Shown here piece by piece: positions 1 through 13,800 of a stretch of 64,000 bases of DNA. Origin of the DNA: Umbelopsis ramanniana AG (Eukaryota; Mucoromycota; Umbelopsidomycetes; Umbelopsidales; Umbelopsidaceae); assembly GCF_025399195.1 (NCBI RefSeq), contig NW_026252169.1, forward strand, positions 1-64,000. Reading direction: 5' to 3'. How positions within the stretch are numbered: position 1 is the first letter of the stretch; each line of letters opens with the position of its first letter. The notes beneath the pieces were generated by a model that was not told the origin of the DNA, searched no databases, and worked only from the letters and a program-made list of their open reading frames with translations. Position numbers and translations under genes: made by a program.

Positions 1-1216
1 TCTCTTTATGAAAGACTTGATGAAAATAATCCGGGGGAGAATTGGTATTTTTAAAGTTCAGACCCGAACCTCTTGTCGTCAAGGCAAACCAGTTTACAGG
101 ACCAGCCAATGAAAGGCACGAAAATTTCAAGCATACAGGTTTTTTTCAAGCTACAACAGAAGTACCGACTACAGTTTGGGTGCGATACTGATACATACGG
201 AAGAGACTATTTTACAATTTCAAAGCTGTGATTTCAACAGACGATATCGCTTACATTAAAACCTGCACTCAGGTCAATGAGAAGCATTGATTAAATATCT
301 TTATTTAATGTATTCGAGTGTTTAGAAAAAGGGATGTTTGCTTGGTCAAATAACTGAAGGTATTGTGACCAGCTTTACGAAATTGTCTGTTTCTTCATAT
401 CTATTTCTTTTGAAGAATGAATTTCTTTCAAGACAATGGTAGAGGTGGAATTGCAGATGCATATGGCAAGGAAGTCTCGTCCGTCGTTGTAGATCATCAT
501 TCCTACCAGGAAACATGTTCTTTTGGGGCTGCAACCAAAAGGGGATCAAAGTGTTTGTCCATCATAGCATCTACACAGCATGCATCATTTTTCAGCGAGG
601 ATGTAAATTTCTTTAAAAAAAACCTGTTCTTGATAATAGAACTAGCGAAGAAGGAACATGTAATCCGGGTGGCCATTTCTCCAGAGAGTTAAGCACTCTT
701 TCAGTGGTCCTTCAAGTGCCATCAGTATATTTAGAAGCCAGATCTCGTCTAATCCAGCCGAAGTTGTTAAAGTCCGTTCAATGCGGGAGAGCTGCTACTT
801 GCTGGATGCATCGCACGAAAGATTTCGATTTGAAATTCGCTGCATGGATATGCGTATAATTCAGAGCCATCCAAGAAAGATGGGAAACATAGCATACACT
901 TTCCGCTCTTATGAAATCCATTTCACTTCTTGTTTATGTGAAAATATCAATTACGATATGCTTTATGTCTTATACAGGATGTTTGTGGTATGTAGGTATA
1001 TGACAAGGCATCATTGGCGTTGCCCCCTGAGATGACACGGCGAACGGAGAATCAGTGAATATTTGTTTGCCTTAGACTTTTAATTAGGAGCAATGTCCGA
1101 ATACTTGGAGAAGTAAGAGCCATAAAAGACTTAACGAGAATTATCAAGGTCTTTGAAAACAGTGGAACATAAAAGTAGAAAGTAATATGTGATCATCTGG
1201 TTCATTAAAGGTACGA
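1..1216. other. Gene-free stretch left of MDN1
   Basis: The short open frames here (for example 417-692 and 781-1035 on the plus strand) have no recognisable domain or convincing intron signals. The region probably consists of decayed transposon sequence, given the reverse transcriptase relic that follows it. I see no RNA gene. Confidence 0.4.
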
Positions 1217-1560
1217 CTATCGGGTGGCTCGTTGCATAATTGTTAACTTGCTCGTCGATATGGCAATTTTAAACCAGTTAGCGCTTCTACTGTCTTGACC
1301 AAGTGTCCTATGGTTGCGTTGCAGTATCCTTGTCCTGCGAAGCGGTTGCGAATGTTCTCCATATTTATTAGCTTGATCAGCTGTATTTTCCAATTTGAAG
1401 CGAGGGCAACAAACGAAGATGTTTAGGGCTTTTAGCCTGAATACAGCACGGCATCCTCCGTTCTTTTTGGAAATTACAAACATTCTGCTGTCAAACCCTG
1501 CGTATGCTGGAGCTGTGACCAATTCTAGCTATTTTTGACTAGTAGCTCAGCAATTCCTTG
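1217..1560 (-). mobile_element. Decayed DIRS-like reverse transcriptase fragment
   Basis: Read on the minus strand, this stretch encodes a block resembling the N-terminal part of DIRS/Ngaro-type reverse transcriptase: residues GFDSRMFVISKKNGG are followed by VFRLKALN and then PRFKLEN. These correspond to the usual pattern of FYSRLFV-PKK-GG-RPV-LKALN and PRFKME. Just upstream the expected ELL-K lead-in appears in a shifted frame, separated by an in-frame TAG near 1534-1536. Beyond about 1380 the similarity fades and no catalytic DD box is seen. It is therefore a short, frameshifted relic, not a working element. No terminal repeats or tyrosine recombinase were found in the window. The family assignment is from memory of the motif pattern and is fairly sure for 'reverse transcriptase', less so for DIRS. 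Confidence 0.6.
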
Positions 1561-1814
1561 CTTAGGAATTGTCATTTTTCCATATAATAAAACTTAGAGA
1601 AAGAGTTCGATATTGTTGGTAGACATTGAACAGCATGTCGAGGAATGAATCCAATTACTGTCGGTCAAAACGAGCCCTGGCAGGATTGAAGCGATGAAGC
1701 AACCTACAATTTTTAAAACTCAGAGCAGAGCAATTTCCAAAAGTTGTCACATTAACAGTCACAAATTTTACTGAACAGCTTTTTTTTTTACAGAAGCTGC
1801 GTGTTCTCAAAGTC

Positions 1815-4800
1815 ATGGTCGCTTGCACACCTGTAAGCTTAAGCGTCATGGATAGTGATATAGTAATGACTGAAGCCGTTGCAGCCGAGCAGAAGGTCTC
1901 TCTGTTTTCACCCCTTACCATGGATCTAAAGGTGGCCGTTGAAGCGTTGATAATCGTTTTGGAACGGTTATCTGACTCTCCGGACGACATGTCTATACTT
2001 CGAGCATTCGTTGTCGATCCGGAAAATGCCAACAAATCCCACTTATTAGATTGCGTCTCTCGACTCATGCTTCGTCAAGATCTTACCATGTTCATCATTC
2101 GAACGTTTAGACCTTTGTCTGTGGACTTAGTCGCACGCTGGCTAACCCCACGGTTCCTGGACTTTTTGGTGTCGAACGACAGCATTCACATTGTATATAG
2201 AATAGAATCAACAGCAAAGGCATTTAGTTTAATATTGCCAATTGCACCGCAGACCAAGAGGTATAGTTTTTTTTTTTTTTACCTATAGCGTAGTATTGCT
2301 CTTGGACTGTCGCATTAACCAATTTCAATGTTTGCAGTCTCGCAGTTACATTTTTCGCACAATCACCATCATTGTTTGAACGCCTTCATTACATAGACTC
2401 CCAGAAGACATTAGAGAACGTAAGTGAGCAAAAACACGCCGGCTTGTCTGAGTGCATCCAACTAACTTTTTTAATGATAGGAACTTGCTTCAAACAAGGC
2501 ATTGGTAGATTTATTGTTGACTACGTACAGATTACTCAGCTATTCCACATCAACCTTTTCACCACTATGGAGCTGGAGTCCCCTATTTGCACTACTTTCA
2601 TCATCATCAAGTACTGTACGATACCTCACGGTTTTATGTTTATCAAAAGTTTATGGCATCACGGATCAGATGACGGCACAAGCTTTGCGTGCTTTAACAG
2701 ACTGCGGAGATGCACCCGTTGAAGAGTTTTTCGTAGAAGTTGAAGGTCAAAAGGTTGATCTAAGAACTTTTACGTAAGTATTGTCAACTCAGGTTTGGTA
2801 ATCAAATGGGAATATAGGCAGTTTATTCACAAAGATTTTCATCATAGTATTTTGGAACAAGAGCGCCTCGCCAAGGCACAAATAAGCATGCTAGAGAACA
2901 GTTATTCTGCGCAAGATGATAATAGCTACCTTCAAGAAAGCGATTTATCGACACTTACCATTGATTTGTGTGGAGTCATTTTGCCCAAGCCTCAATCTCC
3001 TGTCAATGGCCAACTTAATGAGGCGAAGAAAGTGGATCCTCTAGTGTTGACCGGTACGACCGCAAAGAATTTGCATACAATTGGCCTGGCTCTATCCATT
3101 GGTGCACCGGTACTGTTGGAAGGTTTGACTGGTGCTGGTAAAACTGCACTAGTTGAAGAAGTAGCAAGAAAAGTGGGCCGACTTCAAGGTAAAGATGGAT
3201 GTACTTTTGTGCTGATGGGAGGTATTTTTGTGCTAACCTTTGATTATTATTATTATTATTTTCAGAATTGGTCAAAATCCATTTGGGAGATCAAACGGAT
3301 TCCAAAGTGTTGCTTGGAACATACGTTGCGACATCTACACCTGGCTCATTCAAATGGCAACCAGGAGTTCTCACCACCGCAGTGCGAGAAGGACGTTGGG
3401 TGCTTATTGAAGATATCGACCTCGCCCCATCTGAAGTCATCTCCATGCTCCTACCGCTACTAGAGACAAGACATCTATTCATTCCTTCACGTGGAGAGAA
3501 GTTAAAGGCGAAGGAAGGATTTCAATTGTTTGCAACTAGATCAATGTTGCCTTCGAAAGGCGGAAGAGTAGTTCGAAGAACTGGTGGAGCTGACAGTAGC
3601 ATTGGCGCTAGCTTATGGACAAAGGTTCATGTTGAACCATTGACGAAATCCGAGCTTGACCTTGTTATTCGCAAGAAATTCCACAACTTGTCTTCTATTT
3701 CCAAAGATATCATGCAGGTCTTCCAGACCATCGTCGACATATACCAAGATCCAAACTTTTCATCTATTTCATCCTCCACCATGGGTCGATTTATTTCAAC
3801 GCGCGACTTGATGAAATGGTGCTATCGCATTAATGTTCTCATTGGGGCTAAATCGAAAGAAAGTGGCTCTCAGCTTTTACCTGAACTAGGTATTGATGAG
3901 GCCGTTCGTCAGGATTTGTTCAGCGAAGCTATTGATTGTTTCTGCGGTATGATTTCTAACTACGAGAACTGGGTTGTCGTTCTGGAAAAAATTGGCGAAG
4001 TGCTCCAACTCTCACGAGAAATGGTCAACTTGTACATCGCCCAATATAAGCCCGCTCTGACGATTACCGAATCAACCATTAGCATCGGACGTGTCAACTT
4101 TGACAAATCATCAAAAGCAAAAGAACAGGGCAGTCTGGTGAAGCGAGAGCAAAAGCGACCATTTGCAACTACTTCCCACGCCCTTCGACTTCTGGAACGT
4201 ATTGCTGTTTGTGTTCACCTGAATGAGCCTATATTGTTGGTTGGTGAAACCGGTACAGGCAAGACGACAGTTGTTCAGCACTTGGCCGACATGATGGATC
4301 AAAATCTTGTAGTAGTCAATTTGTCTCAACAATCCGATAGTTCCGATCTTTTGGGTGGCTTTAAGCCAGTTGATGGTAAAATCATTGCCATTCCTCTCAA
4401 GGAAGAGTTCGACAAGCTTTTTGAAAGGACATTTTCAGTCAAGAAGAACGCCAAATTTTTGGATATGGTACGCAAGACCTATATTCACAAGAAGTGGCCC
4501 AACTTTGCTGCCATGTTACGACAAGCTGTCAAAATGGCAGATGCTCGTTTCGAAGCTGAGCAAGATCAAAAGGAAGATGCTCAGAAAAAGAAGAAGGCTT
4601 CCAGTCCACAGTTGCGAAACGCTTGGAAGCAATTTACACTTCGTTTGTCAGAGTTTGAGGTTCAACAATCCCAGATGGAAAACAAGTTTGTGTTTAGCTT
4701 TTTGGAAGGATCGCTTGTCAAAGCCGTTCGTCGAGGTGATTGGATCTTACTTGATGAAATCAATTTAGCAACAACAGAAACTTTGGAGTGTCTGTCTGGT

Positions 4801-7800
4801 CTTTTACAAGATGCCTCCGGATCTTTGCTACTTACCGAGAAAGGTGATGCCGAGCCCATTAAGCGTCATCCCAATTTCCGAGTGTTTGCCTGCATGAACC
4901 CTGCTACTGATGTTGGCAAAAGGGATCTTCCACCGGGTCTTCGCAATCGATTCACTGAATTCTATGTCCACCCTCCGGATTCTCGTAGAGAAGATTTGCT
5001 TCAGATTGTTCGACAATATCTCAGCAATGTCATTGCTGGTGACGAGCGAGCTTGCGAAGATGTAGCAGACTTTTATCTGCAAGCTAAGAAGCTGGCAGCT
5101 GATCACAAATTGGTGGATGGTGCTAACCAGCGTCCCCATTTCAGTATGCGAACCCTTGCTCGTGCTCTCACTTACATCAATCAGATAACTTCGTCCTATG
5201 GATTGCGACGATCATTATACGAAGGTTTCTGCATGACATTCATGACTTCCTTGGATAAGGAGAGCACAGCGATTTTGCACGATTTGATATTCAAGACTCT
5301 GCTTCGTGGCATTAAAGATCCCTCTCATTTGATCACCCAGATACCAAAGCAACCCAATGGCGATTTTGTTCAATTTGGTTATTTCTGGCTTGAGAAGGGA
5401 GCACAAGGCGAAGAGGAGCCTACCAACTTTATTCTCACACCTTCGGTTGAGAGTAACCTCTACAACCTTGCAAGAGTGGTGATGTCCGGTAAATTTCCTG
5501 TCTTGATCCAAGGACCTACCTCCAGCGGTAAGACGAGCATGGTAGAATATGTCGCGAAGCGAACAGGACATCGATTTGTCCGTATCAACAACCACGAAAA
5601 CACTGATCTACAAGAGTACCTTGGAACATACATATCAAACGCCGATGGCAAGCTGGTTTTCCAAGAAGGTGTTTTAGTCGAAGCTTTGCGAAAGGGTTAC
5701 TGGATCGTCTTGGATGAACTTAACTTGGCTCCTTCTGATGTCCTCGAAGCACTTAACCGTCTGCTTGATGATAATCGTGAACTTTTGATTCCCGAGACGC
5801 AAGAGATCGTAAAGCCTCACCCGCAGTTCATGCTCTTTGCCACTCAAAACCCTGCTGGATTGTACGGTGGTCGTAAAGCATTGTCAAGAGCTTTCCGCAA
5901 TCGTTTCCTTGAATTGTATTTTGATGATATACCCGAGGCTGAATTGGAAACTATCTTATCCAAGCGTTGTAGCATGGCTCCTTCATACTGCAAGAAGCTT
6001 GTTCAAGTTTATAAAGCCCTTATGGAACGAAGACAGAGTACGCGCATTTTTGAGCAAAAGCATGGTTTTATCACACTCCGTGATTTGTTCAGATGGGCTG
6101 GCCGCGATGCTGTAGGCTATCAAGAGCTGGCAGAACATGGATATATGCTACTTGCAGAGCGATGCCGAAAGCCAGAAGAAAAGCTCGTCGTGAAAGAGGT
6201 CTTGGAGAAGGTCATGAAGGTCACAATTGATGAAGCCAAGCTTTATGATTGTGAAGAACTAGAGGAGTTTGCTATCTATGATCAGATTCTCAAACAGAAG
6301 ACTGGAGCTGGAAACAAGCTGGTCTGGACCAAGGCAATGCGTCGACTCTTTAGTCTGGTTGCACGTTGCATCCGTTTCAATGAACCTGTACTTCTGGTTG
6401 GTGAAACCGGATGTGGTAAAACCACTGTTTGCCAGATGCTCGCAGAAACCATGAACACAAATCTGTCCATCGTCAATTGTCATCAAAACACCGAAACTGC
6501 GGATCTACTAGGTGGACAACGGCCTGTACGAAATAAGAATTCTTCGGAATACGAACTCAAATCAGAGCTACTTCAGTTTATGGGCGATCGCACAGACTTG
6601 AACATGGAGTCCAGTATGGCAGACCTCATGGAAGAATTCAATACTATGGGTCTCTCAACCGACGATGATCAAGTTCGTGATCTACAGCAAAAGTGCAAGA
6701 AAGCTCGCACATTGTTTGAATGGCATGATGGCCCTCTCGTGCAAACTTTGAAGGATGGCGACTTCTTCCTCCTAGACGAAATCTCACTTGCTGATGATAG
6801 TGTTCTTGAGCGTTTGAACTCTGTTCTTGAACCTCACCGCTTGTTGGTGTTAGCTGAAAAGGGTGGAAAGAATGTTGAAGAGTTGTATGCTAAGGATGGT
6901 TTCCAATTCTTCGCAACTATGAACCCTGGCGGTGACTATGGTAAAAAGGAACTCTCACCAGCTCTTCGCAATCGTTTCACTGAAATATGGGTTCCTGCTG
7001 TTTCTGATAAGCAAGACTTGGTTCAAATCATCGACGAACAGCTTCAGCATGACTCACTCGCTGGATACGGAATCAAGATATTGGAATTCATCGATTGGTA
7101 CTCTAATACTTTAGGGCAAACACGATTGGTCGTCAGTCTGCGTGACATTTTATCTTGGGTCAACTTTATGAACTCCTCTGTGAGTCAAGGTTTGGATGCT
7201 AATACATCCTTTGTCCATGGTGGTTGTTTGGTGCTTTTGGATGGTCTTGGTTCTCATGCCTCATCTGGGTCTCTCCTCTCTGGAAACACTCTACGTGACT
7301 TTAGACTCAAGTGCTTGCGCCATATGGCTGACATCAAAGGCAACAAGCTGCTATCAGAACGAGATATCATTGGTGAAAAGTCAAACGCCGTGGTTCTCAC
7401 TGATGAGAAAATGGCCATAGGACCATTCCAAATACCTCGTGGAACTCATGGAAACGAGAAGATCAAGTTTACCTTGCTTGCACCAACTACCTCAGATAAC
7501 GCAATGCGTGTTATTAGAGCTATGCAAGTCCGCAAACCCATCTTACTTGAGGGTAGTCCAGGTGTTGGAAAGACTAGTTTGGTATCAGCCTTAGCAGCGG
7601 CATCCGGCCATAAGCTTGTTCGTATCAATCTTTCTGAACAAACAGATTTGATGGACCTCTTTGGCTCAGATCTTCCAGTAGAAGGTGGAAATAGTGGAGA
7701 ATTCGCTTGGAGAGATGCTCCTTTCCTACAGGCTATGAAATCTGGAGACTGGGTCCTGCTCGATGAATTGAATCTCGCTTCTCAATCTGTTTTGGAAGGT

Positions 7801-10800
7801 CTCAACTCTTGCTTGGATCACCGTGGTGCCGTGTATATTCCAGAATTGGATCGAGAGTTCTTCTGTGCCGCTCAATTCAGAGTTTTTGGTGCTCAAAATC
7901 CACTTCAGCAAGGTGGTGGCAGAAAGGGTCTACCCAAATCATTTGTCAACAGATTCACCCAAGTCTATGTTGAACAGCTTGATGCAAGTGATCTTCTTTT
8001 CATTTGCTCTCATCTTTTCCCAACTGTTGATCAAAGCATCATGGAGAAGATGATTCAATTCAACACTCTCATGTATAATGAGACAATGATTCATTGTTCG
8101 TTCGGACGAAGAGGTAGCCCGTGGGAATTCAACTTGCGTGATGTCTTCCGCTGGCTCGAGCTTATGCAAAAGACTGATAACCTAAGCCTTGGGCACGTTC
8201 CTGATCCGGCACAGTACTTGGAAGCTATCTATCTCCAACGATTGCGCACGGAGGATGATCGCATGCATGCAATTCGTTTGTACGAAAAGACTTTCAAGAC
8301 CAAGTACAAGCGTACCACGCACCCATATTACCATATCAGCCCGTCTCATGTACAAATTGGCCATTCATTGCTTACTCGAAGGGCTGTTACGACCGGCGTT
8401 AACTCACTCGAACAAGAGCAACATTTGCTGCAATCATCACTTGCTCCTATGGAGACTTTGATGAAATGCGTTGAAATGAACTGGATGGCTATCATCAACG
8501 GACCTTCTTCGTCTGGAAAAACTACTTTGATTCGATTGTTGAGTAACCTCACCGGCAATGTATTAGAGGAGTTCGCCATGAACGGTGGTGTTGATACCAT
8601 GGAGTTACTCGGTGGTTTCGAGCAAGTCGATCTTGCTCGCCACAGACAAGTTGCTCGCACGAGATTGCAAAAGCTGACTATCTCCGTTACCAAATCTTTA
8701 TTGCATTCGCTCACAGTGAATGTAGATGATGTTAACAAACGCATGCATACCATCTCTCAAGTTCGACACCTCAACGACGCTTTCTACACCTTTGAACATC
8801 AGCACAGGATGAACGATATATCGACCAGTGCAGCTGAATCAAACTCTGAGAAATTCGACTATGTTCTCATAGAGCGCATACTTGAGCAGGTCATTGCTTG
8901 CAGTAACAATGATGCCGATATCATTGAAGCAGTCAACTCCATCCGTGTCAGTATTGAAGAGCTTCAAGCTCTTGAAGCATCATCTGTTTCTGGTCGTTTC
9001 GAATGGATTGACGGTGTCTTGATAAATGCACTGGAAAAGGGTCTTTGGCTTTTGATTGACAATGCCAATCTTTGTAACCCATCTGTCCTTGATCGACTGA
9101 ATCCACTTTTCGAAAACGACGGCGTGCTTATGGTCAATGAACGAGGTTTGGTCAATGGAGAAGTAAAGGTCATCAAGCCACATCCAAACTTCCGCATGTT
9201 TATGACTGTCGATCCTCGCAATGGTGAACTCTCAAGAGCAATGCGTAACCGTGGCGTGGAAATTGCACTGGTTGATTCTAGCTGGATATCCAGTGAGCAG
9301 TCGGTGAAGAAGCTTGCCAATGCCCTTGGTGTTCGCGGCTCCAAGTTGCCTTTACTACTTCGTGACTTCCATCAGCATGTCATTGACAAGAACAAGTTTG
9401 CAAAGGATCTTAACTCTCGCGACTTATTGATGCTATGTGAATTTTTGTACGAACGATTGCAACGTGGTCAGAACTTCGCTATCGCCGCTCGTGAATCTTT
9501 GTCGCAGGTGTATCCACTCTTGGACATTGCGTCGGATGAGACTTTAGGTACTTTGCTTACCTTATTGGAAGCTATACCCGCTGATGCTGGAGATATCAAA
9601 AACCTGATAGCTCCTACTGCATGTCCTCATCTTATTAGCGGCTCATTCTTGAAGGATAATTCTGCATTTGCTACAGTCTCTCTTCAAGGGGCCGTCTTGT
9701 TCGCCATTTTGATCGATAACACTCGTTATTCAGACGAGCCTACTCTGATTGAGCGATCTCTTGAGACTGCTGCACAATATTTTATTGAAACCACATCTTT
9801 CCAAGACTATCAACTTCGTCTTCAATGGTTGCGACATGTAGCAACTCAGAATCCTGAACGAGCAGCTACTGCCGCAAGTGCTAAGGTGTCTCAGGCAATT
9901 ACCACCATTATGTCTCACCCATTATCACAAGCAATGTTCGATCTACATGCACGCTTGTCGATTATACTCAATATACCAGCTGACTTTTTGAATGCTTTGG
10001 TAAGTGCTTGCTATTCGATAACGCACAACTTGACATCTTTCTAAACCATCTTCTTTTCATCGTAGCCTATGGATCTGAGCCAAAACCCACAGTTCTCAGA
10101 ATCCCTTCATGCCATTATTGACAACCATGAAGCAAAAGAAGAACTGGAGGTCATTTGGAATCAAATCAAAAACAATGCCAAAGCACAACAGCTCTTGGCT
10201 CGACTTGTCGCCATGGAGTATGCTGATAATGAATTACGACGCAGTGCCGAAAAGCTCAAGATTGGTAGCTTGACAGTGTTGCAGCAATCATACTGCTTTG
10301 TGCAAGGTCGTCTAAACGAGAACCAACTTTCGCATCCTGTCATCCAATCTCTGTACACTACATTGGAGACAACCAAACAAACTGTTTTGAATTGGATCAA
10401 CGAAGCTGGCTACTTGAGTGCACCGCAAGAGGTAAAATAGATTGACATTAGTCACTCATGAGCGTTATAATGTCAATGCTAATCTGTTTACTACTTTAGA
10501 CCTTCGATCTCTTTACATCACTTTTGGATGATCGACAAAACCTAGTGTCATCGCTGCATAGTACAGAGCTTAACCTTGGTGACTTGATCATCTTACTCAA
10601 GATGTTCAAAAAGACAACATTGTCTTTGAATAAGATCACAGAAGCAAAGGTGGAGACACTTCTCGATCAACTGCAAGCCATGGTTGCTCATTTTGATCTT
10701 AACACTGGCAAGTCAATGAAGCTACTTTGGAACTATTTCCGCCCTACAACTTTGTCAGCCGAACGAGTGTTTGATGTGGAAAGGAGCATATACGAGCTGT

Positions 10801-13800
10801 CGACTGCCATTTCATACTTTTCGAGCGACAGGAGTGGTAAGTCATTCACTAGTATGATGGAAAATTGCCATGCTCTTTTGCTAATAGGTACATTTTAATA
10901 CCACATAAAAGAATGTGATCCTAGTAATATCGCATTCCATACCAGCAACGAGTTGAAGAGCAATCTCATTGAAGGCGCAGCGACGCTCTATGTCGTTGAT
11001 GAGGACAAAAGCAAGCACGCCATGCAACTCGCCCGATCACTTTCTTCAGTCCCAGAGCTCGTCAAATCTCAGCTAGAAGATCTAAGAAAGCATCTGGCTG
11101 TGGAAGCAAGAGTCTCGGCACCATCCATTTGGTCGCTTGCCTTGCTTCCCATCTTCGATCACTCCAGTGTCTTGAAGGAAATGGAATTGATTTCCCAGAT
11201 CATGCATGCCCTCGCCGATTCAACATTGGATAAGGTGAGCAACTGTTTATATTGTATTGTCTTGCGTGAAATTGCCACTCATCGGTTTTTACTATACAGT
11301 CAAAGCTCGAGGAAATTCGAGAAAAGGCTACCATCATCAAAGACTTTGATATGAAGAACTCTTCAAGAGATGCTATGCATTTAGTTCCTTATCAACGACT
11401 TATTTGGCTTTTGGAGGGTATTGAAGGTTTGTTACTATCCTACTATTTGAAATCACCAAGGTTGTAGACTAAATATACATCAAATAATAGATGCCAATAC
11501 CGAGAAAACTCGTCCATACATTGCTACTTTGCTGCGTGACATATCATCTAACTGGCACAGCAGATTATGGAGAAACAGTTACTTGAATGAAGGCGTCTTC
11601 AATCTTACAAACAATGAGACGGGCGCAAAGGTTGGTATTGGGATTTCCCTTTCAGTCATCAAGTCCTTCTTTTCATCACATATCTAACTTTATGATACAG
11701 ATTCCACATGTAACTTCAGGCTCAAGCGCACTGTATCAGGCGGTTGAAACTTTGACTTGCTTGAACATCTCGTAAGTAACCATTACCGTCATTATAGGCA
11801 TGGTGGCTTTCACTGACATGCTTCTTCTCTTAGTGTTTCTGTCAATCAGATGCCTGTAGATGGATTTGAGAACGCCTTGGATCAATTAAAACGCCTGAGA
11901 TCTCATCTCGTTTCGAAATATGACACTGGTGACCGCTTCATTCTAGAACTCAATTTGGTCGTTCAAAACGCACATCAAGTAAGTCATCCTTGGACCAAAC
12001 AAATTGTCATTCTCTTTCATTATCTTACTAACTTTAACGTCTTTCAGATGTTCGAAGCTCTCAGTCGCAAAATGGATGCAACCGTTGCAAACAAGTGCAT
12101 CTCCATTTTCCGCTCTTTGGATACCACTTTATCTGAATTAGCCGCCAAAAACAGTACCAATACGCTCGCCGATGCTGTCATCTCTCAAGTCAGAGACGAC
12201 GTTACAAACTTGATTGATGAAACATCAAGCCTGGAGCTCCCTGAGCTTTTTGTGCAAGCACTCAAGAGTATTTTGGAATGTTGCGATGGTCTTCAGTCGA
12301 AGGATGACGCCAAGTTTTTGCAAAGTATTGGCAAAAGTCGAGCCCAGCTTGCTGTTGCTTTCCTCCTCTCTTATATACCCAATTACCCATTGGATCCAAC
12401 TGCAAAACCACGCATGAAGGTTCAGCTTTTACAACAGATGAGAGAGAATTTGGAGACCAGCATCGCCGTGCGTCGTGAGATCGAACAATGCTTCACGGGT
12501 AGCTCCACCAACGCTACTATTGAGAAGCAAATTGATCAAATGAATCGTATCGACAATACACTTGACTCATCGCTAGTTACCTTCTCACTTCGACCTGCTC
12601 AATCTCAGCTTGGTAGTATTTTTGTCGATCTGCATCATCTCAAAGAGAACATGATCATGAACCACGCCTCTGCATTGATGAGAGATTTGACTGCTCAACA
12701 AGAAGGAGAGACTCTATTGCATCGTGAACTATTGCTTCAAGACAATACCTTGCAATTTATTGACAGAGCCATTTCAAAGTACCCTATGTACCGCGACTTG
12801 TTGCAACCTTTGCTTGACGCCGTTCATGAACTCAAGTACGGTGTTCGCTTGATGGTCAACAGCAGAAGTGATAGCGAGGATGCCGAAAATGCTGTCCTTG
12901 AAAAGATCGTCTCCGCTTTAGCAAGATATCCCGCGATCAACGTTGGAAATGAAGACTTGGACTGGCACATGCTCGCAGAGCCTCAGAAGGTTGCTGTTGT
13001 CAAGCACATCATTTTCAGTCGTAAATCCATTGACAGGAAATGGGCATTCTATCTCCGTTATCTCATTGTTGTTCTCCAACGACTCGTAATGGACATTGGA
13101 AACCATGGTCATCTTCAAGCACATGATGTTGCTGCTATTGATAACATATACAGCGAGATCTCAAGAGTGTGGAAGGCATCTGAAGAGCATGCAAAGAAGC
13201 TGGCTCAAGAAGAAGAGCAGTTGTACAAGACCAGAGTCCGTAAGCACGATGGTGTTACGGATGAAGAGATCGATGAAGCAGATTTGAAACGCATGTTTGC
13301 TGATTTCTCAGAAGAATTCGACGATCTTATCGACGACGATATGAACGAAAATACGAAGAACCAAGCGGAGCCAGAAGTTGAAGAAGGCAATGTTTTGGAT
13401 GATGACGACGTTTATCTCATTGGCAAACTCCATCTCAAGTTGTTCGACATGTATTCTTATGCAGATTATCAATCAGATAACTCGCTTCCGGTCAAGGATA
13501 TCCGCAGTCGCTCATACAAGATGGCCGGCCTTCTATCCGCCTTGGCCACAGCACCTAGCAATTACAAACTTGACACGTCTGGTCGCGCTGGTCACCTGGT
13601 CAATGTTCAATATACTTTGGAGAGACTTGAGACTACTAGCGAAGCAACTACGAGCGTTGGTTCTGGCTCTATTTATGACTTTTACAAGAGCGAGAACATT
13701 GCTGAATCGAAGCGCATCTATCCACTCCTCAATGCTATGAAGATTCGCATTTTGGAACTTCTGGATCAATGGCCTGACCATGCTGTTCTGCAACAACTTG

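Noticed and set aside
417-692. 91-codon plus-strand ORF in the left end
   Set aside because: No domain, no neighbouring exons and located in decayed retroelement-like DNA.
781-1035. 84-codon plus-strand ORF
   Set aside because: No recognisable similarity or splice context; length is within chance for AT-rich DNA.
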